A stretch of DNA of 64,000 nucleotides from Hawksworthiomyces lignivorus (Eukaryota > Ascomycota > Sordariomycetes > Ophiostomatales > Ophiostomataceae). The notes under the pieces are model-generated. The model had not been told where the DNA came from and did not search any database. It saw nothing but the letters and a program-made list of their open reading frames with translations. The DNA is taken from NCBI GenBank assembly GCA_002917075.1, contig NTMA01000002.1, positions 434,001 through 498,000 on the forward strand, given 5' to 3'. Each line of letters opens with the position of its first letter. Position 1 is the first letter of the stretch. The position numbers and the translations under genes are program-made. Positions 44,891 through 55,535 of this stretch are shown here, in pieces.

Positions 44891-44897
44891 TGACTCA
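44891..44897. promoter_or_regulatory. TGACTCA, Gcn4/Cpc1-type site near SSU1
   Basis: Exact consensus match 235 bp upstream of the SSU1 start. Link to amino-acid control is inference. Confidence 0.3.
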
Positions 44898-45131
44898 GCT
44901 GCAAGATGAGGCGCAAAATAAATATTTCTGGATCAGACGGTTGCTCCAAAATCAGATGCGAGGGTTTTCTTTCTCGATTCTTTTCTTGGCATTCCCTAGA
45001 TTTACTCAAACAGCTCTGACATTTGCGAACGGTTTTTAGAACTGACGCTCTACCCTAGCGCCGGTATTTCCAACAGCGTATTCATTCAGCGCGGATTTTA
45101 TAGAGAGGAGGACCAACCAGCTGATTCTTAG

Positions 45132-46857
45132 ATGGCGATGACTGCATTAACCACGACGATCGAGCGCGCAGACGCTTTTTTTCTGAGCTTGCCGAGACCT
45201 GGCGCAAGCACAGATGAAAGCGAAATAGACATTGCGGATGGCAAGAGACTCAGATCAACACCAGGCGGAAGTGCAAGCGAGGAGGAAAAACCCCAAAAGG
45301 GCAGCGAAGCAACTGTCCCGGCTTGTGGCACCACCACCAGCACCAGCATGCCGAGCAAAGAGAACACCGGCTGGCGAAAAATTGTTCGCAACTTCACGCC
45401 TTCGTAAGCCAGCCATGACCCTTTTTTTTTTTTGCGATATGCAGCATTGTCTAACCGAACAGTTGGTTCTCGGTCACCATGGGCACGGGCATCGTGTCTA
45501 TCCTCCTGCACAATCTGCCCTATAATGCGGATTGGGTGCGATACATCTCCTATGGCATCTTCTGCCTGAACATCGCCCTCTTCTCGATTTTCTTCGCCAT
45601 CAGCCTCGCGCGATATGTGTTTTATCCAGAAATCTGGACAGTCATGATCAAGCATCCGACCCAGTCTCTTTTCATTGGATGTATACCGATGGGTCTGGCC
45701 AGTATGTGTCCTCTTTTTTCCTTTTTGTTTTCTTTTCCTTCCGTTGCATGATTCCAGCCTGCTGACAGACTAGCCATTGTCAATATGACCGTATTCGTGT
45801 GCGCGCCTTGGGGCAACTGGGCCATCTACCTCGCTTGGGCGCTGTGGTGGCTGGACGCGGCCATATCCTGCGCTTGCAGCTTGATCGTCCCGTTCATCAT
45901 GTACGTATTTTAGCGAATTTGCTCTGTTCCGCGCTTCGTCTCTAGCCGTCTTTGGCCATCCCCACTAATCGCGCACAAAATTCAGTGTACACCACCACAA
46001 AAACCAGCTGGCCAACATGACAGCGGCACTGCTGCTGCCCGTCGTGCCCGTGGTCGTCGCGGCGGCGACCGGCGGCATCGTCGCCGAGGTGCTGCCGAGC
46101 CCCAGCCACGCCTTCACCACGCTGGTGGCGTCGTACATCCTGTGGGGCCTGGGCCAGGCCTTCTCCCTCTTCATCATGACCATCTACTTTCTGCGCTTGC
46201 AGGTGCACGACCTGCCGCCGCGCGAGGTCATCGTGTCCGTGTTTCTGCCCATCGGCCCGCTGGGCCAGGGCGGCTTCGCCATCCAGCAGCTCGGCAAGGT
46301 CGCCCTCGCGCTGCTGCCCCCGACCGGCGGCGACAGCACCTATTTCACCAGCGGCAACGCCGCGCTGACCGCCGCCGCGCCGCACGCCGGCGTCGTCCTG
46401 TACGTGCTGGGCGTGCTGGTGGCCTTTGTCATGTGGGGCGCCGCCATCGGCTGGCTCGCGCTCGCGCTCTTCTCCATCATGACGACCAAGTCGTTCCCCT
46501 TCAACATGGGCTGGTGGGGCTTCACTTTCCCGCTGGGCGTCTTCACCACTTGCACGGGCCTGATGGCCACGGAGCTGTCCAGCGGCTTCTTGAAAGTTTT
46601 GACCGTGGTGAGTTCTTTTCCCCAGGTACCCGAGATAAGGACGTTAGTATTGGTGGAATAATGAGGCGAGAACATTTTCTTTTGCTAATTCGCTTTTTTT
46701 TTCTCTCCAGATCTTTTCCCTCTCTGTTCTCTGCCTCTGGATCATGGTCACGGTCAAGACCGTGATAATGGTCATCAAGGGCAAGATGTTCCACGCTCCT
46801 TGCTTGAAAGACCTGCGCCCTAAAACACAGCAGGCGGGAGGGGATCGAACGGTTTAA
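45132..46857 (+). CDS. SSU1: Sulfite efflux pump
   Basis: Plasma-membrane transporter of the TDT (tellurite-resistance/dicarboxylate) family that exports sulfite. Exons 45132-45403, 45463-45701, 45774-45900, 45986-46607 and 46711-46857 (introns 59, 72, 85 and 103 bp) give 468 residues. A hydrophilic N-terminus of about 90 residues precedes the ten-helix core, which starts WFSVTMGTGIVSILLHNLPY. Further family blocks are PEIWTVMIKHPTQSLFIGC, MTAALLLPVVPVVVAAATGG, ASYILWGLGQAFSLF, VFLPIGPLGQGGFAIQQLG and SFPFNMGWWGFTFPLGVF. The short cytosolic C-terminus ends with a basic tail. Every splice lies within or next to a helix and restores conserved sequence. Its divergent partner makes the substrate precursor, which supports the sulfite role over malate transport. 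Confidence 0.94.
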
Positions 46858-47360
46858 AGAGTGCAAAAGGGAAGAAAAAAAGGGCGCAAAGATAGACAGG
46901 GGTGAATGATATGTACGAAGTCCGCGGAGATGCGCTGTCCAGGGAAGCATTTTAGACGATTTTGCATGGCGAATATGGCTGGGGATTCAACATCCAGCGA
47001 CACTGGATTTTTTTTACGTTTGGGAGCATTTAACGTTTATAAACAAGGATAGAAAAAACGGGCTGTTTCAATGGTTTAAATATATAATGTCTACTGCACA
47101 CTTCTGCTGCATCACTGTCATGCAATCTATAATGGTGTCATTCATGCAATAGATTAGCAGTATAAATTAAATACGCTTCATGAGGAAAAACCAAACGACG
47201 AACGAAAGCCGCTATAATGTAATTGGGTCCCACCATAGTGTACTACAAGTGTACCGGAAGTGTACCTAATCCCGAACTTAAAATAGTCCCCCCAAATGAC
47301 TAAGTTTGCGATTAGCGATCGCAAATAGGCGGGGTCGCAGAACCGCCTCTAATAGATTGT

Positions 47361-47401
<41 letters not shown>

Positions 47402-47452
47402 GAGCCTCACTTGGACATGTGCCCAAATGCTCAAGATTAAGACCCATGAGCC
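46858..47452. other. Spacer SSU1 / TYW1
   Basis: 595 bp. The left part is SSU1 3' UTR. The right 220 bp carries an 11 bp direct repeat, two hairpins and a poly(A) tract, described separately, directly before the TYW1 start. Confidence 0.5.
47237..47397 (+). repeat. Repeat/hairpin/poly(A) element, possible small retroposon
   Basis: In order: three AGTGTAC copies with 11 bp period (47237-47265); a hairpin with arms TTTGCGAT/ATCGCAAA (47305-47325); a second hairpin with arms AGGCGG/CCGCCT (47327-47348); and A34 (47364-47397). A 3' poly(A) after structured sequence recalls a SINE-like insertion, but I see no target-site duplication and no clear pol III boxes. Confidence 0.35.
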
Positions 47453-50049
47453 ATGGCCTTTACGCTCGGGGCAGATCGCCCGTTTCTCCGTGATCTGGTA
47501 AACAGTAAGTCCAATCACCGCTTCTCTGGTCGCCGCTTCCCTCCATGATAGCGTAACAACTTGCTGACGAAACAGCTGCTACCGATCTCTGGCATGAGTA
47601 TCGGATACCTATTATTCTGACAACCTTTGCGGTCTTGATCGCCTTACGCATCTACGTGCACCTGACGGATAACAGCGAAGAGAGAGATGGACTGCTTGTC
47701 TTCCCAAAGATATATGAAGAGGACAAAACAGCAGAGAAGAAGCAGCTAGACGAGAAGATCAGCGCAGGGAAGCCGGACCCATCAGCAGCTGCGGCGAGGG
47801 CGGTGGCCGAATCAACGACGAAGACCGCGGCAGCACCTTCTGGTCCTCGCAGAATAAAAGGCACACTCCATAAAAATGGCCAAGGCGGTCAGAACGGGCC
47901 TAAGGACGGCGTAGGAGAGGTGGCTTCGCTGCCGGCAAAGGTCCAGGTTCTAATCTTTTATTCGTCTTTGACTGGAGCCACAGCCAAGATCGTTCAGGAG
48001 TATGCGGAGAGGCTTGGTGGGTCCCTCAAGGCGCTCGAGCTGCCCCAGGGCCGACACAACGTATTCCAGGATCCCAAAGTGCTCGATATCGCAGAGATAG
48101 ACCTCGACGAATACTTTATTTCGCCGCCATCGCGACAGAGCCAAGAGAGCGGGGAGGGCCAAGATGCGCCCGTCGACCACTTCTATCTGCTTCTTCTTCC
48201 GAGCTACAATATCGACTCGATCAACGACACGTTCCTGGAGCATATGAAGGAGACGCACCACGATTTCCGCATCGACACGGCGCCGCTGGCGCCTCTCTTG
48301 GGCTACTCGGTGTTTGGCTTCGGCGACCGGGAAGGCTGGCCCACGGAAGAGCAGGGCTACTGCTTCCAGGCCAAGGAGATCGACAAGTGGATGGCCAAGC
48401 TGACGGGACGCAAGCGCGCATTCCCGCTCGGGACCGGCAACACCAAGTCGGATGCGCTGCAGCGCCTGTCGGAGTGGTCCGACGGCGTCGTCGACGTGCT
48501 CGACCTCCTGGCGCGCACGGGCAGCCTGGGCGAGGGCGTGCCGGGCTCCGGCGACCCGGTTGAGAGCGACGAGGAGGAGGCAGAGGGGGACGACGGCAGC
48601 GACTACGAGGACGACGAGGTCTTGTTCGGCGACAGCGCCGCTAAAGATGCAGGCGTAAAGCGCCTGAAGAAGGCCGGCGTGATCGACGACGTCGAGGACC
48701 TGGGCCGGCTCCTGCAGAGCGGCAAAGAAGACGCCGCCGCAACGGTGGCGGCGGCGCCTGTAGCGGTGGATTTCACAGACTACGACGCGGGCGGTGCGGG
48801 CGGCGGTCGCCGACGCCCAGGACGGAAAGCAGCAGGCGGCGTGCGCGGCAACGGCGACAGCGCCATGCCGGTCCCGGCGCCGCCGCTGGCGGTGAAGGAG
48901 ATGGTGGCCAAGGACAGCCCGACGTACAAGTCGCTGACGAAGCAGGGGTACGCGATCGTGGGGTCGCACTCGGGGGTGAAGATCTGCCGGTGGACCAAGT
49001 CGGCGCTGCGGGGGCGGGGCTCGTGCTACAAGTTCTCGTTCTACGGGATCAACTCGCACCAGTGCATGGAGACGACGCCGTCGCTGTCGTGCTCCAACAA
49101 GTGCGTGTTCTGCTGGCGCCACGGCACCAACCCGGTGGGGACGACGTGGCGGTGGGTGGTGGACCCGCCGGAGCTCATCTTCCGCGGGGTGCAGGCGAAC
49201 CACTACGCCAAGATCAAGAACCTGCGGGGCGTGCCGGGGGTGCGCGCCGAGCGGTACGCGGAGGCGATGCGGATCCGCCACTGCGCGCTGTCGCTGGTGG
49301 GCGAGCCCATCTTCTACCCGCACATCAACGAGTTCCTAGGCATGCTGCACGGCGAGCGCATCTCGTCGTTCCTCGTGTGCAACGCGCAGCACCCGGACCA
49401 GCTGGCGGCGCTGCACCACGTGACGCAGCTGTACGTGTCCATCGACGCGACGAACCGCGACGCGCTGCGCCGCATCGACCGCCCGCTGCACCGCGACTTC
49501 TGGGAGCGCTTCCAGCGCTGCCTGGCCATCCTGCGCGCGCAGCGCTTCCGCCAGCGCACCGTGTTCCGGCTGACGCTGGTCAAGGGCTTCAACCTCGAGG
49601 ACGAGGTGCGCGGCTACGCCGACCTGGTCGAGCAGGCCCTGCCCTGCTTCATCGAGGTCAAGGGCGTCACCTACTGCGGCACCGCCACCACCGCCGGCGT
49701 CGGCCTCACCATGGCCAACGTGCCCTTCTACCACGAGGTCTGCGACTTTGTCGTCGCCCTCGAGCGCGAGCTGCAGGGCCGCGGCCTCGGCTACGGCCTC
49801 GCCGCCGAGCACGCCCACAGCTGCTGCGTGCTCTTCGCCAGCGACCGCTTCAAGCGCGACGGCCGCTGGCACACCCTCATCGACTACGACAAGTTCTTTG
49901 AGCTGCTGCGCGAGCGCGGGCCCCAGGGCGACTTCGGCCCCGAGGACTACATGGGCGCGCCCACGCCCGAGTGGGCCAACTGGGGCAACGGCGGCTTCGA
50001 CCCCCGCGACCAGCGCGTCGACCGCAAGGGCCGGCCGATCGCAGCCTAG
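47453..50049 (+). CDS. TYW1: tRNA-4-demethylwyosine synthase
   Basis: Radical SAM enzyme that builds the tricyclic base of wybutosine at position 37 of tRNA-Phe from N1-methylguanine and pyruvate. Exon 1 (47453-47504) and exon 2 (47576-50049) are joined over a 71 bp intron, giving 841 residues. Joining yields an N-terminal membrane anchor (RIPIILTTFAVLIALRIYV, residues about 27-45). A flavodoxin-like domain follows from about residue 120 (VLIFYSSLTGATAKIVQEYA; SVFGFGDREGWPTEEQGYCF). An acidic linker separates it from the radical SAM domain, whose cluster motif is C523-x3-C527-x2-C530 (CSNKCVFCWRHG). LSLVGEPIFYPHINEFL, VSIDATNRDALRRIDRPL, RLTLVKGFNLED and IEVKGVTYCG complete the TYW1 core. The start lies only 55 bp after a poly(A) tract. 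Confidence 0.94.
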
Positions 50050-50881
50050 GTGGGGGATGGTCGACGATAAGACAACCTGTTTTACGACCAAGGTCTGAGG
50101 GAAGGGAAGGGCTAGAGGATGAACCCCGTTGGGGAGGGGAGGGGGAGGGGAGGGGGAGGGGGATGGGGAAAAGAGAAGAAGAACGGAGGGGCGGCGAATG
50201 GCTCATTAGGTTTTGAGGTTCAAATTTGATGGCGTAACAAAAACAAAAGTTGGTAGAAAATGTATATGTTGGAGCTCACGTTTACTGGGGGAGCATTTTG
50301 GAGCAAAAGATAGAAAAAAAATTCTTCATAACGGCGAGGTCTTCCTTTTCATTTGTATGCGTATCATTTGATTGTTTGTCCCTTCTAAAAGTATTACCCG
50401 CTTCCATGCAACCTAAATTCGTCCAGTACATATAAAAATAGGGTAAGCCATCGTATTTGGATGAACAGAAAACGGGGAACGGCAAGGAAAGTGAAACCCA
50501 AATCAAGCAGCAAGGAAGACACGGATGGCCTGGCCGAGGCTATTTTTGCATCTCCAGGCATCGTTGCTTTTTTTTGTCGGTCAACCAGCTGTACATCGAC
50601 CAGGGACTCTTCCCTCCACTCCTCTCCTTCGGTGAGCAGCCATATAACAATCGCGAATTCGAAAAGGTAACTTGGTTTTTTTCACAGTATAAACATAAAG
50701 AGTGGAGCGGTGGTCGTTTTGACCGAGATATGAAGCGCTACGTCAGCTGCGCATACGGTGTCGAAGAAGAGTCGTACAGAGAGAGGCGCTCATAGACATT
50801 ATAAACAGCGTGGAGAAAATGACGCCGCCGCAGCCGACAGTGAAGAGCAGAAGAGCGAGGGTGCTGCTTATCGTGAACCCT
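50050..50881. other. Convergent 3' spacer TYW1 / TOM20
   Basis: 832 bp with a G-rich tract at 50131-50168 and otherwise AT-rich DNA without a supported gene. Confidence 0.5.
50131..50168 (+). other. G-rich tract with G-quadruplex potential
   Basis: Six or more runs of four or five G separated by single A or AT, about 80 bp after the TYW1 stop, so probably in its 3' UTR in the sense strand. Confidence 0.6.
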
Positions 50882-51693
50882 TTAGTCGAGGCCGACAGGC
50901 GGGAATAGGTCGACGGGGTTGGGTGCGTCCATGTCGCGAATGTTGAGCTCTGAATCGAACGCAATCATCTCGGCCAGGACGTCGAGGATAGACTGGGAAG
51001 AGGGGGGATGTCCGTTAGCATGGGCTATCCAAACCTCCAGAAATGCAGAGGAGCTAGCAGCAGGGTAAAACTCACTTTCGACACAGTCTGGTCGTAGATG
51101 CGGATCAGGTCACCGGGGGTCGGGTACACCTTGAGGGCCTTGTAGAAGTGGAGGGCTGACTCGACTGCTTTGGCAGCTGCACAAGACAGACACGTTAGTA
51201 CCATGTCGAAACAAGGGCCATTGGCGTCTGAACACCTGGAGGGGGGGGGAAGCTGCACGCACGATCGCTTGCCAGGGCCTCGCCCTTGGATACCTGGTCC
51301 AGGAAGAAGGCCTCCTTCTCCTCCACGCTCGAGGGGAAGCCCTCAGCCTTGGCCAGGTCGACAGCCAGCTTGATGACTTCCCGCTGCTTCACGGTCTCCT
51401 GCTGGGCGAGCTCCTTCTCGGCGCGTGCCTGCCGCCGCTCGTTTCGCCGGAGCTGGCGGCGGAACTCTGGCTGCGTGCGTCTGCGGTGATCGAAGTAGAG
51501 TGCATAAGCTGTGATTCATAGAGTCAGCAAGTGGAGGGGGGAGAGGGAAGAGGGGAGAGAAGAGGGAGGAAAGGGAGGGGGAGGGGAGGAAAGAAGGCTG
51601 AGGAGGGGGAATCGAGGCCGCTCGTGACGCACCGACGATACCAGTAGCTAGTGCGGCTACGGAAGCTGTTGCAACAAGAGACTTCTGCGACAT
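50882..51693 (-). CDS. TOM20: Mitochondrial import receptor subunit Tom20
   Basis: Outer-membrane receptor that binds amphipathic presequences and passes them to the TOM channel. Exons 51693-51633, 51508-51263, 51176-51076 and 50992-50882 (introns 124, 86 and 83 bp) encode 172 residues, close to other fungal Tom20 proteins. The N-terminal anchor is [22 protein letters not shown], interrupted by intron 1. It is followed by the conserved basic [20 protein letters not shown]. The receptor domain contains [20 protein letters not shown], a single TPR-like unit, and ends with VLAEMIAF and an acidic C-terminal tail. The junction reading [12 protein letters not shown] is slightly unlike relatives, so the exact acceptor at 51177 is the least certain point. 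Intron 1 is unusually purine-rich in the plus strand. Confidence 0.9.
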
Positions 51694-52620
51694 TTTTCTA
51701 TCTGTATAGGAGACGTAGACGGGGCGTAAGATTGCGTATGTAGGTTGTCCCTTCTGCACAGGCGCTGCCCAAAGAAGCAAATGCGAAAGGGTAGAGGGAA
51801 AAAAAGAAAAGAAGACGCAAAAAAATATGTCGGCGCAAATCGGTAAAGCCTCTCTTGTCGTCAGTTTGTGTGGGCGCCTTGATCTAACCCTTGGTCCTGT
51901 TCTGGATGCAAATATGGCGCTCAAAGAAGTTGACAATGTGTCTATATTCGTCCTTGTCTAGTCGACGACGATATCCTTGCTCAGATAGCTGCTGCTGCTG
52001 GACTGTTTCGACGGATCTTAGGTTGAGGTCCCGAATATGGTTTAATTTTTTTTTTTTCCTTTCGCTTCTCTCTGCAGAGCCTCTTGGTGCTGCTAGTGGT
52101 TCCAGTAAAATGGGCCTATAGCAGGTCGATCCGCTGATTGGCAGTGGATGGACAATGTTTGCCCGCCGATTATTAGCACTTTGCGCGCCCGCCTTGGCCA
52201 AGAGAAAATAGAGAAAGCAGAGAAAAACCTGGTTGATTGGCCAATCATGCGCCACTAATCCTCATCCTTGGCTGGATAGCCCGCTGAAGCTGGAACACAG
52301 AGCACGTGATGTCTCTAGTGATATGGAGCCGGAGAGGGCAGCTCCCGACCACTCTGGGCAGCCCAGACCACCACGTCAACGACTCGACCTCGGCGACGAC
52401 CAGCGAAACTACATTCATTTCCGTCGAGCCAATGTGCAGAATATTTCTTCATATTGCCAATTTTTATAGCTGCGGCTGGACTGCATACCACGCAGGGCGG
52501 ACGCACCGCTGAAATCACATCAGAAACCAGACACTGCCAGCTGGCATTCGACTGCCCGAGGCGAGTGGCGTCGAACGCGAAACTTGACACAGCCAACATC
52601 ATCATCACACAGCACCGGCC
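51694..52620. promoter_or_regulatory. Divergent promoter region TOM20 / EXO84
   Basis: 927 bp between outward starts. It has a perfect CCAAT palindrome at 52245-52256 and another ATTGG at 52138-52142. No separate gene seen. Confidence 0.5.
52245..52256. promoter_or_regulatory. Back-to-back CCAAT boxes (GATTGGCCAATC)
   Basis: Perfect 12 bp palindrome with ATTGG and CCAAT adjacent, about 550 bp from the TOM20 start and 365 bp from the EXO84 start. CCAAT is the Hap2/3/5 target, and Hap complexes control many mitochondrial genes; use here is inference. Confidence 0.4.
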
Positions 52621-55119
52621 ATGTCGGAAGACAGGCTGAGATTATCGCTCCGGAGCGGGCCAAAAAGAAAAGGGCGGCCAAAGATCAGCGCACCGAGACA
52701 GATCTCCGCCCCAATAACCAACAGTGCTCTCGGCAGCGGCGTGCAGCGCAGCGATGGGCCGCGACTTGGCGCTGGCGCTACCCCGCAGCCGCCCCCGAGA
52801 GCAAAGCCTCTGAACCCAGGAGGAAAGGTGCGGTGTTCTTGCTATTTGCTTCCTCTTTTCTCTTGCTCTTCTCTGTTTCTATGTGCTCTGTGTTCTGCAG
52901 CTTACAGCTCTCTCTTCTGGACAGACCTCTGACTATATTAAACGCCGGTACTCGGCTCGCTTCAACGACCTGCCCAACAATGAGTTTGCGCCTCCAGTTC
53001 CGACCCTGCCGTCGTTTGACAAGTACGAGTCCGCCGCCAGAAGGCCAGGGGGGGGCGGCGGTAACATGCCCATCGCCAGGCCCAGCGGAGAGGACCGGTC
53101 GAGGCGTGTGGGCGGCGGCAGTAGCGGCGGCAGCGGTGGCGGCAGCTTTGGTGGCAGCAGCGGCGGCCCTGGCGGCGGCGGTGGCGGCGGCGGTGGAGGC
53201 GGCGGCAGCAGCGCGCCGATTCCGGTGGACGTCAAGGCGCTGCGGGACCCCAAGTTCCAGCCGGACCAGTACGTAGCGCAGATGCTGAGCGACGCCTCGG
53301 AGGAGGAGATTGCGCGGTACGAGGAGGCGCTGCGGAGCCTGCGGGCGCGGGCGGCGGCGGACCTGCAGCAGAACATCTACCAGAACCGGACGCAGTTTAT
53401 CAAGATCAGCAAGGAGGCCGAGAAGCTCAAGGGCGAGATGCGGACGCTGCGCAACCTGATGGCCGACCTCAAGACGAACACGACGGCGCTGCGGTCGGCG
53501 TCGTCGACGTCGCTGGCGAACCAGGGCGGCGCCGGGGGCGGTGGCGGCGGCGCAGGTGCGGGCTCTGGCGCGGGCGGCGACGCGGCCGCCCTGGGCGCGG
53601 TGGGGTTCTCGACGGGCCTCAGCAAGCGCGACAAGCGCAGCTCGGTGGCGGACCGCACGGCGCTGTGGAACTCGCAGATGCAGGCGCTGTACAAGAACGT
53701 CGAGGGCTCGCAGAAGTTCTTGCCCATGTCGCTGGGCCGCCACGTCGTGCAGAACGCCGGCCAGTGGATCGAGCTGGACAACGCGACCTACAAGTCGCGG
53801 CGGGCCATGCAGATCTTCTTGCTCAACGACCACCTGCTGGTGGCGTCGCGCAAGAAGCGCAAGGTCGACGGTCCCGGCGGCGGCGGCGGCGGTGGGCCCA
53901 TGCTCAAGCTGGTGGCCGACCGCTGCTGGCCGCTGCTGGACATTGAGGTCGTCGACATGGCGGGATCGAGCGAGTCCGTGTCGTCGCCGTCGTTTGGCGG
54001 CGGCGGCGGCGGCCCAGGTGGCGCAGCGGGGGGCGCGAGCCGGTCCAAGCTGGTCGACGCCATCATGGTGCGCGGCGTCGGCCAGGAGACGGTGCTGTAC
54101 CGCACGGAGAAGGCGGACGACCCGGAGAAGGCGGCGCTGCTGCTCAACATCCGCAAGGTGGTGGAGGACCTGCGGCGCGGGATCCAGTCGGAGATGGAGG
54201 CCAACAACAAGGCCAAGGAGACGATCAACTACTTCGCGTCGCGCGACCCGGGCCTGCTGCAGAAGACGGGCCTGCTGGAGACGCTGTCGGACATCAAGGA
54301 CATGCTGATCGAGGTCGACGGCAAGCAGCAGAACCTGCGCTGGGTCGAGAGCCAGATGGACGAGCTCGACATCGACGTGGCGCTGCAGCAGTTCGAGCCC
54401 GCCGTCGCCCGCGTCGAGAAGATGCAGGCGCTCGCCCGCGGCCTCAAGAACAACGCCGTCGCCCAGGACTTTATCGAGTTCAAGGTCGACGAGCGCTCCG
54501 CCCGCCTCGCCGCCCTCGTCATCCGCGAGCTCGTCGACACCCACAAGGAGCAGCGCAAGACCCGCCGCAACGTCTCCTGGCTCACCCGCCTCGGCTTCGA
54601 GGACCGCGCCCGCGAGGCCTACCTCGAGGCGCGCAGCGACATCATCCAGAGGCGGTCTCGGTAAGGCACACCCCTCAAAACAAAATACACTACTCGTTGC
54701 GATACAGAACACTTTGCATTTCTTTTTTTTTTTTCCTTTTTTTACTGTTACTGACACAGGCCTCCAGGCAATGCATCTTTCAGGGCGACCTGCACCTCTA
54801 CATCTGGGAGCTGTCGTTTGTCTACTTCTCCATCATCCGCAACACGGTCAGCTGCTTCCAGAGCTGCTTCCCGCCGGCCATGATGAGCGCCTGCGTCAAG
54901 TGGGCCAAGGAGGAGGTCGAGGCGTTCAACCGCATCCTGGCGCGCCAGCTGAGCAGCACCGAGCCCGGCGGTGAGGCCTGGCGCAAGTGCATGGACCAGG
55001 CCCGCGAGCACGCCCGCATGCTGTCCGACGTCGGCCTGGACTTCCGCAACCTCGTCGGCAACGAGTCGCTCGTGCGGTCGTCCGCCGCCGCAGGGCCGGT
55101 GGGACTGGGGCTGTCGTAA
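52621..55119 (+). CDS. EXO84: Exocyst complex subunit Exo84
   Basis: Component of the octameric exocyst that tethers secretory vesicles at growth sites. Exons 52621-52827, 52925-54660 and 54768-55119 (introns 97 and 107 bp) give 764 residues. The N-terminus has the fungal KISAPRQISAP motif, and the first join gives NPGGKTSDYIKRRYSARFNDLP. The conserved Vps51/Exo84 helical region reads QYVAQMLSDASEEEI...AADLQQNIYQNRTQFIKIS. A PH domain (about residues 355-520) starts at GRHVVQNAGQWIELDN and includes MQIFLLNDHLLVASRKK. The C-terminal bundle includes VDGKQQNLRWVESQMDELDI and, after splicing, RRSRQCIFQGDLHLYIWELS. Poly-Gly inserts occur near residues 100-130, 210-230 and at two places inside the PH domain (nt 53875-53895 and 53996-54020). 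The sequence is very GC-rich. Confidence 0.92.
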
Positions 55120-55165
55120 TATTTCTGTTGTCGCTTTTTGTGCCATTTATTTCTGTCTTCCACCA

Positions 55166-55182
55166 CCCCCCCCCCCCCCCCC
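55166..55182. repeat. C17 tract
   Basis: Seventeen consecutive C about 50 bp after the EXO84 stop codon. Confidence 0.85.
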
Positions 55183-55505
55183 AAACGGAGTATATATATC
55201 TATATGTGTGTGTTTTAGATTTTTCTGGATGTTTTATTTTCTGTCGTTCTCTCTCAATGCAAGCGACTCCTCTTTTTTCTCTCTTTCTTCTTTCACATAG
55301 CATTTCCATGAAATACTACAAAGATGCCCACGATATCAACCCTCCCCCAATACTCTGAGGGGCCGACGTGAAGTGGAGAGTAGAGCACGAGTCCTATTTC
55401 CCTAGTAGGCCAAACAGCATCAAAGCTGTTTCAGTTTAAACATGGCACCGGGAATCCAACCTGTAAGCTCGTTTGTATAATTCAGCCGACAAAAAGACGT
55501 GCGTC

Positions 55506-55535
55506 GTCAAGCTGCGTCAAGCTGCCCCAAGCTAT
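55506..55535. repeat. 10 bp tandem repeat
   Basis: GTCAAGCTGC twice in tandem, followed by a diverged third unit CCCAAGCTAT. Confidence 0.75.

Larger units (their letters stand above)
43119..45131. promoter_or_regulatory. Divergent 2 kb control region CDO1 / SSU1
   Basis: No coding sequence I can support. It contains a G18 run (43960-43977), a 13 bp tandem repeat (44735-44767) and one TGACTCA (44891-44897). The last two lie within 400 bp of the SSU1 start. Confidence 0.45.

Noticed and set aside
47950..49323. 457-codon minus-strand frame
   Set aside because: Antisense to TYW1; His/Arg/Leu/Val-rich, no motif.
52778..54757. 659-codon open frame on the minus strand
   Set aside because: It is antisense to EXO84, whose plus-strand reading has strong family motifs; long antisense frames are expected in such GC-rich coding DNA.
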